A DNA stretch of 64,000 nt from Cloeon dipterum (taxonomy: Eukaryota > Arthropoda > Insecta > Ephemeroptera > Baetidae): assembly GCF_949628265.1 (NCBI RefSeq), contig NC_088790.1:21580545-21644544 (forward strand), read 5' to 3'. The position numbers were made by a program, and so were the translations under genes. This document shows positions 11,327 through 21,843 of this stretch, in pieces; within the stretch, counting starts at the first letter, position 1; every line of letters starts with the position of its first letter. Under the pieces are notes generated by a model. That model did not search any database, was not told the origin of the DNA, and was given only the letters and a program-made list of their open reading frames with translations.

Positions 11327-11589
11327 ATCTGATATACCTTAAAGTAGTATATATGTATTCACCGTAAATTAAGATACTAAAAAACAAACGACAACAGGAA
11401 TTTTAGGGGTGTAATCTGATCCACGCTATGTACAGTGTGTGTAGAAGTATGGCTCTCGAAAATCTAAAAGAGATCGAATTTCCGGAGTTTCTCGCCATGC
11501 AGTTCCGTCTTCGTCCTCTTGACAGCCACTGCGAGTTCGCGCTGCCTTCAGTGCCTTCCACTCAAGCCTTCCTCGCGGGGCTTCGTCAG

Positions 11590-11629
11590 CCAATCAACAC
11601 ATCCGTAGTTGGCCAATCAGCGCTCAGTT
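11590..11629 (+). promoter_or_regulatory. FGD gene promoter: two CCAAT boxes and an initiator
   Basis: CCAAT occurs at 11590-11594 and 11613-11617. TCAGTT at 11624-11629 fits the arthropod initiator. A strong donor (AAA|gtgagt, cut after 11719) follows and would close an untranslated first exon of about 95 nt. The spacing fits a TATA-less CCAAT promoter. A further ATG-bearing frame at 11428-11718 runs across this region; it is probably chance. Confidence 0.45.
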
Positions 11630-12520
11630 CCAACACAGGGACAGCTGACGCGATTTTTCGCAGCAAGGCCTGTGTTCCTGCTGGAATTCGCTCATTACAG
11701 CGGGCCAATTTCAGTTAAAGTGAGTGAAACCTGACTTTTCGTATTGAATTTCCTTTTCGCAACGAATGGTCGACGATTTCGAGTCGGCGTCAAGCGGTAA
11801 TTCGGCGGTCGAGGCGTGTTTTTGTCAAGGTGTAAACTGCGACATCGAGTCCGTGAGCCCTTTTTTATTATTCACCGCTGCGGTCTGCACGCTTCCAGCG
11901 ACAACAAATTACGCACGACGTTTGTTAGTTTAAATATCAAGGCAGCGCAATCAGCGTCAGTGCCTTATCTGTTCCTTTGAACGGGTATCGAGCGCAGAAA
12001 TAAATTCTACGGAAGGGAGTGGGTTTTTTTCATGATTTAGAAAACTGGGTGGGTGCGGCTGGTGAGTTTGACACATTGAGCGCCGTGTTTTCATTATTAT
12101 TTTATGGACGCACATCGCAGGCGAATCGCCGTTGGCCTCCTGGTGACACACTTAACGGTGAAAACACGCACGCTTCTTTTATTAAGATTATTTGTCCTCT
12201 TCATTAGCGGTGACAAAATTCTAATTAATTTTTTTTCATTCGGGCCATATTTGACAGATTTTTGTTTTATTTACGCAACATCTCCTCCCCTCGACTAATT
12301 TTTGACGTTTTATGTTCGTTTTAATCGTCTGCAGGGGCAGAGCGTCTGAAATTAAACGCAAAGGAGGGTCCGGGGGGTGGTTTCGAGTCTATTTTCGGCC
12401 GCAGCCGCTTCCAAGAGAGCTCCTCCTAGTGCTCCGAGAGGCTGCAGCTCGCGAAGTCCGGCTTCCCGAGCATCAGACCGCTCAAGACATGTGTTAGTGA
12501 TCTTCTGGTTTGCGTTGCAG

Positions 12521-12550
12521 GATGAGCGAGTCGCGGCCATGACCTTGTGA
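12521..12550 (+). promoter_or_regulatory. Two overlapping upstream ORFs in the FGD 5' leader
   Basis: The second FGD exon begins at 12521 (acceptor gcgttgcag). It holds ATG at 12522 with its stop at 12540-12542 (six codons plus stop). A second ATG at 12539, overlapping that stop as CCATGA, terminates at 12548-12550 (three codons plus stop). Both precede the main ATG at 12588. Short upstream ORFs usually lower translation of the main frame. Confidence 0.6.
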
Positions 12551-12587
12551 AAGTATCCAGAGTGGAATCAAGGGCTCCAGAGGATAA

Positions 12588-15500
12588 ATGGCTACAAAAG
12601 CGCAGGGTGAGTTGGCTTAATTGCCCGAGACTAATTTTCTGTCGGCTCCGATTCCCTATCTTCTCGCCAAAAAGGCATAGTAAATTGCGTCATTTTTTGC
12701 TATAAACATCAAAGAATAAACGCGACGAGAGGTTGTCTTCATATGTATAAATTTAATTAGCCGTAATAGCTTAAATCCTGCAATTATTCACTCGGCTTTG
12801 CCGGTCTTTTGTGTGAGTCACAGCTGTTGAATCGGCCCCAAGCTGATGGGCATTCGAGTCACGTGTTCTCCAGCCGCTTTGTGTGCTGGATCAATTTTAT
12901 TGTTCTCGCCTCGGACCATCTTGGGTAGGCTGGAACACCATTGTTCCCTTGTACACCTGTTGCCAATTTCCTTTCATGTGCACAAACAAGCCGGTTCTGA
13001 GAATTGGAATGGCGAACGAGTGAACCCAAAAAAGTTAAAATGTCTTTCTAAGGCCAAACCAGCAAAGGGCTTAACGTCAGCATGAGAGGTTTTTAAATTA
13101 GAGGGGGAAATATCTGACGCTAGAAATACACAGCGGTAACAAAAACTAAATTTCAAAATATCCGATGGTCTTTACTAGTCTGGGTCTGGATGCTGGCGTT
13201 AAAGGGGAGTTAATAATTTTTCGGTTCCCTTCAGTGCTTGCTGAATTTGTTGGGAAAAATTAACATTTTTTCTAGATTTTATTATTTCTCATTATTAGTT
13301 TTAGTTTCATGGGAATCCCTTTCTTAGTTAGCGATAATTAATTCAAATTTTATGATTAATTCAAAAATTTCATGATGAAAATTGTACACTTAACAAATTT
13401 ACATTCACATCCATAATTAATTTTGCACTAAAAATAGCCTAAATGTAGTGTTTTAACTTGTACCCTCTCTACATGGTAAAATTTCAGAGACTGAACAACT
13501 AGAATTTGAATTTAAATCAAAATAAATTAAGAATATTTTGTATTCTACCTAAATCAGCACAAAATTTTTGTTCTAGATTTCGTCTTTCTTTAATGAGTAG
13601 AGCACTGAATTGTTTATAGTGTTGGTAAACGTTTTTCAGGACTATTAATGAAGCGTATCTCACACGAAAAGCGATTTGACCAATTAACCAGGTCTCGGCT
13701 TTCATTAGAAACTGTGCTTTCTAAATCCTCACAAAAGGAGGAACACATCTCCTCCAGGAACGGGCGGTCACGTCCTTGAATTTTCCGCGCGAACGAGCGC
13801 TCTCCTCGTCTCGCTCGACTGGTCGCTGATTGTCTCTCGCACTCTCGTTTCAGGGAGTAAGATTTGCCTGCAGAAGCCGTCCGTTCCGCCGAAACCGTCG
13901 CCCGAGCTTCTGAAGCAATCGCCGGCGAGACGTTCGCTGAGGAGCAGTGCGGCGCCGTGCCTCGCGAAAAATGCCCCCATCAGGTGAATTTCCGCCCCCG
14001 CTCCGCTAACATTGACCAAGCAGCCACCCCAACCCGCCACTAACCCTCCATATACAGTATCCCCGCTAGCGTGTCATCCAGGATTTCTCTCACATTCATA
14101 GTTCCATCGAGTGTAAGTAACAACAGGATTTTTATTTCAAGAGTAGAAGCACCCTCTCACCGTAGTGTCTTGTAGACTGAATGTTTCCCACTTTTATCGA
14201 CTGTCAACACGGGCTGGGCGCAGTTCTTAAATCTGAGACCTCCAATTTTGCAACTTGAAGCGTTGTGTTCATGCTTATCAGCGGCAGTGCGTTATATGTT
14301 TACACTGTGTGTGTTGTAATTTTGCACGCCCAACTCACTCCACTTTTCTGATTAAGAATTGGCAACCCTTTGAATAAAACGTAAATTTAAAATCAAAATA
14401 ATGGTCTACGTTGCTTTTTTTTGTTTTTCGTTAGGCATTTTCGGAGGTTATTCAAATTTGAATAATTTGAACTCACCACACAATTCATATTTTCAATACA
14501 CTATATTAAGTTCCGTGTTTTAAGACATTTTTTGTGGCCATCGAGTCATATGAAAACAGATGTGGCCAAATTTATTGGGTTGTGATAAAAAGCGTCACAT
14601 TAACATGTGGTATGAATAAAGACCCGCTTGAAATTCATATTTTTATAGAGGCAAAATGCTTGATTTCTCACTGCGCACTCAATCCACTTGGCGTTGTTCT
14701 ATTTAAAAGCATGACAGTTTTTTGTCGTACTTGTTTCCAAAAAGATAAGCCCGCCTATAGTAGTAGTTTGACAGCGTTGCTGTTGCTTCGAGGATTAGTT
14801 TCACCAGGCAGTCGCTACTGTACACTGTCACTTTATAAACATATATTTCTCATCCAATCTACCCACTAACAACAATTTTATTCGCTGTAGTATTGGTAAA
14901 GTGCTTGATCGGTGTCAGTTTAAGCAGGATTTCTTCACTTTTGCAATACGTCGACTTGTGTTACATGCTCTTTCTATTATTTGTGTCACGGCAAGTTGAC
15001 GTCTTACTGCTTTGTTTCCGTTTTATTTATTTTCATCGCCGGTTAGTCACATGATGTGTAAGAGTAAATTCCGACGCGAGTTAAAACTGGAAATGGTTTT
15101 CATAGATTTGCTCCTGCTTCCGACGCATGACACGTATCACTCCTTTTTGCAGGATGTGTGGATCTTATCAGTGAAGATTTCCTGTTCCTCGTCTGAGCAT
15201 ACGGTCCAAATTTAAAATGCTGCAATGCGTTTTTCCAGCCCAATCTCGGACCGGCGAGCCCCGCCCCCGCAACCCCCAGCGACTGCCCCCGGGAAGCCGT
15301 CGCTGCCAACGAGGACCGTTCCACCGAAGCCGCAACTGCTGCCAAAGCCGCAGCTGGGCGCAACCCTCGCCTCGCCCAAGAAACAGGCGCCTGTGGCTCG
15401 GCTCGACGAGTTTAACGACAATCCCATCCGACCCCCGAGAGGTCCCAAGGGCGTCAAGCAGCCCGGCTCGCCGCAGCTGGTGCGTCCGAAGCCGTTTTTG

Positions 15501-18500
15501 ACTCCGCCGAGTGCGACCACCAAGGCCAAGAGCGCTAGTTTGGGCCGGGACGTCGACCAGTCAGCCTGGTTCGTGTGGCAAGGCACTCCTATCAGGCCCC
15601 CGAGGCGCAAGGGGGCGCATAACGGGCCCCGGACGCCCATCTCACCCCAGCAGCTCGGCAGGAGCGTCTCCTTGTTCAACTCGATTGAGGATGCAGAGCG
15701 GAACATCCCTATTTATGCCACCGTCAATTACAATCTGAAAAAGAACAGACGAGCTCAGCAGCAAACTAAAAGCGCCGACTTTCTCGACGTGAACACGCCA
15801 AAGAATTTCAGTCTATTTGCTAACAATTCAGAGGAGTTGCTGGACAAGTCCGAAGACACAACGACGACAAGCCAAAGAGTTGAAATTGTTGCTCGGGTGA
15901 AGGGAGAGTCTGTTAGTGAGGAAGATAAGATCTGCAGGGAAATCGAGAATAGTCTGGAATTAATGAATCAAGATTTACAAGAGTTGAGAAATAGGAATAT
16001 TAATAAAGAAGAGCAAAGAGTGGATAATGTGATTAGTCAATCACAGGAAACTAATCTTATCAGCCAAAGTGATAACGGCTGCATGGGAAACTTTGAGTGC
16101 GGCAGCCTAGTCGATTTGTGCGCAAAAAAGGGCGAAAAGGTAGATGTGTCTCTGGAAACGGGAGTCAAGCGTTGCGACGAGTTGAAAGCAGAGTCAAACG
16201 AAGATGATAATTCTTCTAAGGTAATGAAACAGTTTATACGCAATTGTCCGTTTTCCTTGATCTATTTTTAGTGTTTTTACTCAGGAAGGAGTAAAATTGT
16301 TATCTTCTCTCTCTCTCCATTTTCGCGGAAACGCCACTCATAAATCAACTATATTTTAGATTCAATTACCTCCTATTGTGCCTTGACTATTATTCTTAAT
16401 GAAAAGTTTTGCTTAAATCACAAATTTTTGCAGCTGGAGTTTTTCTCAGCCAACACTTCTCACCACAGTAGTCTCAATGACATAATGCCCGACATTTTGG
16501 ACGAGGACGGCAAGCAGCGCAGCAAGTGCGAAGACGACGAGTCCTTTGGCAGCGCGGAGAACGTGTTGCCCAGCGACAGCAACTACGTGAGCATGTCTGA
16601 CCACAGGGGATCGCCGAACTTGAAGCAGAAGAGTCTATCCAAGTCACTGCTGGCCAGGAAGAAGAGGCACAAGGTGAAGAAAGAGCCGGACGGCGAACTG
16701 TCGACCGGCGTGCTGGGTGATTTGGACTCGGACACCGCCCGCTCTGTAGACGAAATCAACGTGCAGCCCGAGGAGGGTAGGGAGAGGAAGAATTCAATTT
16801 TTTCGCTCATCAGGGGCAAGCAGGGCCGCAAGTCCAAGGACAAGAAGGAGTTGAGCAAGTTTTACACAAAGAAGGAGAAGGGGCCGCCCAGTATTGTTGT
16901 CAATTCGGATTTTGAAACCGAGCCAGAGGAGGATGAAGAAGAGGAGAACCTCAGTGTCAACTCGAACTATTCCAAACTGTCAATTGAACCCACTGTGAGC
17001 ACAAACTCCATTAACTCTGTCAATTCGGAGACGGACACAAATTCGGACCTGAGTGAGGAGCAGAAACGGGCGCTGAAGGCATTCAAAACAGCAGAGGAAC
17101 TGATGACCTCTGAGAGAACTTATGTTGACTCGCTTAAATTGTTGTGTGTTGATTTCCGGTCTTACGTCAAGATTCAGTCTGGAAAGGATACCAAAACCCC
17201 CATTATTCAAGGTTTGTAAAACAGTTGGGAAACATTAAATATTCATCACTGCCAAAAAAAATTATATATAAAAATATTATTCAATGAAGAAAAAGATGTG
17301 CCAATTCTATAGACCAAAAACTTTAATCAATAAATCTTTAATAAATTTGATTGTTAGCAACAAGAAAAAATAGTAAATCACGGTTTTTAAGGATGCCATA
17401 ACATCACACAGTTCTCTCGTATTAGTCATCAGATTATTAAAATTCCTGCAATTATCAGTCACACTCAGTTTGTTTTTTGAATGAGTAATTAAGAAAATAT
17501 TTTCTGCACGATAGCACAGTTGACAAAATCACGACTCTTCATTGGTTAATGATTCAACATGAAAGTCTAACTTGAAATCTGATTACAAAGATTAAAATTT
17601 TGTTGTTGACTTGAAGGACCATTTTTTCCTTTCGCGTTGCACTCAAAGTGCCGTCTTCCATCTTCTTCTATAGACCCTCATTGTAAATTTTTCATCCGTA
17701 GAATCTGACCTGAACAAGATCCTGAACCACCTACCCCAGCTGCTGGTCTTGAACGAAGACCTGCTGAGGGACCTGGAGAACAGAATCGTCAGCTGGAACG
17801 AAAGTGAAAAGATCTCTGACATAATCGTGAAGAAGGGCCCGTTCCTCAAGCTCTACACGTCGTACATGCAAGACTTTGAGGTGCAGGTCAACTTCTTGGA
17901 TGAATGCTGCCACAAAAACACCGCCTTCGCCAGGGTGGTACACGACTTTGAGGCGCTGCCCAGGTGCAACAAGCTGAGACTCACCCATTACATGTTGACG
18001 CCAGTGCAGAGGTTCACGAAGTACAGGCTGCTACTGCAACAGTACCTGCAGTACCTTGAGCAGAGCTCGCCTGATTATCTAGACACGCAAGCTGCGCTGC
18101 AGATTGTCTGTGAGGTGGCTGAGCACGCTAACAAGTCGATGCGGGAAGGGGTGAGTTAAAAATATCAATTGATTAAAAAAGGAATATTTTCTTCTATTTT
18201 GAGAATCTATTGCGACACCATTCTTTCATTTAATTATTTTTATTAGGTCTACCCCAGGTTAAGTTAGAAAGTGGCAAAATACTTATAAGTGTTAATTTAA
18301 AATAAACGCGACATTTGAGGGGGGTCATTGCTAATCAATTTTAAACTTGCTGTTTTTTCAGTCCCAATTTGCATATTGTAAGTTGTTTTGGATAACTTCC
18401 AGGTGAAAAATGCAAAGACTTAAAAAATAGTTTGAAATGAAATAACAAATTAATTTTGGTATTATACTGCATATTGCTTTTTTATAATTTATGGGGTATC

Positions 18501-20837
18501 AATAATGTTAATTATTTTCAAATATTTCAGTTAATTGTTTATAAACCCAGCAACCGATTGAAAAGATGCAATTTTAAAAAACTGTTACAACAAAATAATT
18601 ATGGTTACATTTTTATAATGATCAAACATTTTAGGATGCTCTCTCCAAAATGCTGAAACTGCAATCGCTGCTAGGCTGTGAACTGATAAAACCAGGCAGG
18701 GTCCTCATCAAGCAGGGCGAATTGCAGAAGATCTGTCGAAAGGGCATTCAGCCTCGTTATTTTGTTTTGGTAATGCATTTTTCAACTCTCGCTCTCCAAC
18801 CTCTAACCAACTTACATGCATATTGTAGTTCAGCGACTGCCTAATGTACACCTCATACCATGGCTCAGGATTGCTTAACGGGCTTAAAATGAATTTGGAA
18901 ATTCCCCTGCAAACTGTGCAGGTCAAAGTGTCATCCACCGAAGACTACAAGAACGAGTTCAGCATTATTAGTATTAAGAGGAGCTTTACATTAGTTGCTA
19001 GGTGCGTTTTAATTTTAATGCATTACAAGCAAAAAATTATATTTCAATATCCTAATTCATTAATTGCAAGCTTAAACTATATCTGCTTCTTTTATCAGGG
19101 CTGGAAATTTTGATTTGATTTAATTTTTTGTTGATGACTTTTAGAAGCAAGTTTGACAGTTCAAGACAAATTTAAAAAGTTTTAAACTGCCTCTAATACT
19201 TAATTTATAACAAAGTTAATCTAGGTGACACTCAGCAAACTACATTTTTTGTTGCCCTAAATTTCTATTTTCATGGTGAACGGAAGCCTGAAAATTACAA
19301 ACTTAAACTGTCAAAATTTAATCCTCATGGAAACTAATTTCCTTGCTTTCTGTCTTAAATAATGCTTCTACAAACCACAATTTCATTCACAGTTCCGCCA
19401 AAGAAAGGGACGAGTGGGTGGCGGTGGTGCAGGCCGCTGTCAAGGACAAGGTGAGCAAGCAGCAGTCGTTCCAGCAAGCAAGGTTGATCGCCGAAGGCCT
19501 CAACCGGCCGATGACCACGCTGGGCCACACGGCCCCTCTCTGGATCCCAGACGACCGGGTGACCACATGCCAGAACTGCGCGGTCAGGGAATTCAGCCTG
19601 ACGCACCGGCGGCACCACTGCCGAGCGTGCGGCTATGTCGTCTGCGGAGAGTGCTCGACTAACAAGGCGCTGCTCAGGTACATCCAGTACCAGGCGGCCA
19701 GGGTGTGCGACAAGTGCTACGACATCTTGCAGAAAGGTGCCTTCGCGTCTGATTTTATTAATTAGGCATGTTTTTCACGCATTTTTTCCTTATGCAGAGT
19801 TCGACGACCCTTTGTTTTCATTGCCGGCTGATTTGTCCAACGAAGCCATCAACGAAATTATGGAGAACGCAAAAATTCATTACAAGAAAACTCTGCCAAG
19901 TTCAAAGAAGGGCAAGGCGCAAGCAGTTCCTCAAAGACTATTAGAAGTGAGTTTAGAACTTGGAACATCAAATTTAGAATCATTGGCAATGACTGGGTAG
20001 TTATTCAAATTGCTTATGAATACATGTTAGTTAATATTGTTATATTAGATAGTATGTTACTATAGTATTTTATTACAGACTTACATAAATATTATCTTAC
20101 TAAGATAAAAAAATGCAAAGAAAAACTTCATGTTTTTTAAACTGACAAAGGGAACCCTCGGAGAAAAATTAATCTGTTCTCTTTATGCTGGTCAGCAGCT
20201 GCCAACTTTTTCAAACCTTTCTAAGTAAATTTCTAAGTTAATTTAATACATTATACTGTTTTTATCTGCCTTTTGTGCAAATTTCTCCATTTTTATCAGA
20301 TATTTTCCAATTTCAACTCGAGCAATCAAAATTGTTAGTACTTTTTAATGTAATAAATCATTCCTGTGCCAGGTTACAGCAATGGAAACCGAGTGCACAA
20401 TGAAAGGCTGGCTGCAGAGGCTGGTGAACCGTTCATGGAAGAAGATGTGGTTCGTCCTGAAGGAGCAGGTGCTCTACGCTTATAAGGCCTCTGAGGATGT
20501 TGTTGCCATTGAAACCACTCCTGTACTGGGCTTTATTATTGAAAGACCAGTAAGCATCTCTGATATTTTTAATTTGAACTTGTGTCTAATATTATCTTTT
20601 GGCAGGACCACATGGTGGAGGGTGTGCATCCTGACCTGGTCTTCACCCTCAGTCACCAAACCGCAAGCCATCTGCCTCAACAGGCGCAGTCGAGTGTGCC
20701 CAAAATGGTTTTCCATGCAGAGTTTAAGGATTGCGCTGACAGGTGATGACCATTTTTATTAGCAGAAAATTTGCTCAAATTTATATCTCCCTTCCAGATG
20801 GGTTGAAGCATTTAAGATGGCAACTGTTCTGAACTAG
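12588..20837 (+). CDS. FGD-family RhoGEF (DH-PH-FYVE-PH), 1170 aa
   Basis: The coding exons are 12588-12606, 13854-13983, 15239-16220, 16434-17211, 17702-18150, 18635-18769, 18829-19001, 19393-19736, 19798-19946, 20373-20549, 20606-20742 and 20798-20837. They total 3513 nt, and all phases agree. An untranslated exon probably ends at 11719. Residues 1 to about 580 are disordered, Pro/Lys-rich and acidic, with two PIRPPR motifs (residues 112 and 167). A DH (RhoGEF) domain spans about 590-790 (AEELMTSERTYVDSLKLL; LTHYMLTPVQRFTKYRLLLQ). PH1 is about 805-920. The FYVE finger is about 935-1003 with all three signatures: WIPD, RRHHCRACG and ARVCDKCY. PH2 is about 1060-1165. This order is diagnostic of FGD proteins, which activate Cdc42-type GTPases and bind PI3P membranes through FYVE. 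The long N-terminus recalls FGD5/FGD6 more than FGD1-4, but the paralogue is not settled. Confidence 0.95.
12607..13853 (+). other. FGD intron, no gene seen
   Basis: This AT-rich intron lies between the start-codon exon and the second coding exon. No conserved frame or RNA gene was found. A GC-richer stretch with a good polypyrimidine acceptor directly precedes 13854. Confidence 0.6.
13984..15238 (+). other. FGD intron, no gene seen
   Basis: This 1255 nt intron contains only unremarkable frames, of which the longest (14534-14869) has no splice signals or recognisable motifs. Confidence 0.6.
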
Positions 20838-21396
20838 AAGAATATTTAATCTGCGTAATCAAAACTAGTGCCCCAGCCGTATCTGTTTGAACATTATTTT
20901 GCTGACGGTGCCAATCATCGACGAATCTGATTTCCTATACACAGCCTTGGCAGCTGCATATCATCACGCATAGTCAATTGATGTCCGACAGAGTAGGTTT
21001 TCATAGTCACTGCTTCTGCCAACGAGACCTTAGAGATTATGTCTGATTCTGTGCGATTAGTGATTCTAGCAATACTTTGATTTTTTTAAGTCATGTACAG
21101 CACATTACAAGTTGACTGTTTTCAGCACTTATATATTATCAAGACATTTTGCCATAGCTTTATTGCAGTTAAAAAGAAATTATACTGTTCTGAGTCGTTC
21201 TGACCGTTGCATGTCTTTGCATTAGCCTTAAAATTTATTAAAAATGTTCGTTCCTTCCTGTTGAAAAGATGTTTAGTCAAAGCTGGAGCTCTGAAGAGGT
21301 TTAGAATTTTGTGATTGAAGCTAATGCGTAAATGTGTTTTTTAATCATGTCATTGTACTGGAACATTTAAACAGTGTGATATTCTTACTATGTTTC

Positions 21397-21402
21397 ATTA
21401 AA
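21397..21402 (+). terminator. Likely poly(A) signal of FGD gene
   Basis: ATTAAA lies 560 nt after the FGD stop codon (20835-20837). The interval 20838-21420 would be the 3' UTR and shows no other gene. The site is only about 30 nt from the opposite-strand poly(A) signal. Confidence 0.4.
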
Positions 21403-21430
21403 GTTTTAGATAAATTCTAATTTCTCACGT

Positions 21431-21480
21431 TTTATTGAGCAATGAAAATGGCAGCCGTTATGTTTCATTTAACTTTTATT
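21431..21480 (-). terminator. Poly(A) signals of the PRRT-like gene
   Basis: TTTATT at 21431-21436 and 21475-21480 read AATAAA on the - strand, 360-410 nt past the PRRT-like stop codon (21844-21846). They face the FGD signal at 21397, so the two 3' ends meet or overlap. Confidence 0.4.
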
Positions 21481-21843
21481 TTCTCTAATTTACATCACAT
21501 GTTGATTATGTACATTGGAAAGAACAAGTGGGAATTTCCGTCTCATAAACATCTCCGTAGTTAAAATAGCCACTCCTTACACATAATAAAAGGAGAAGTA
21601 ATTCAATAAATCAGTCCGACTAGTTACGCGTGTGGTCAATGTACAAAATTAATAGGGTTCACTCGCACTTGCAGTACCACAGGAGGCAAGTATAGTAGTC
21701 TCTCTCCCTTCGCACGCCTATCTCTTCCTCCGGTCACTTTCCCGCGGGCCGGGCCGAACCGAGTACGCATAGAGCATGGTCCTCGATCTCTTTTGATTTT
21801 CGTATCCTAATCAGTCGTTTGGAAGGACTTGTTTATGCGCTGC

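Noticed and set aside
11428..11718. 96-codon frame directly before the FGD first donor
   Set aside because: It overlaps the CCAAT/initiator promoter, is not in any known FGD N-terminus, and ends in its own stop before the donor.
15212..15706. 164-codon open frame antisense to FGD
   Set aside because: It is the shadow of the GC-rich, Pro-rich FGD exon 15239-16220, whose frame is supported by splicing and phase.
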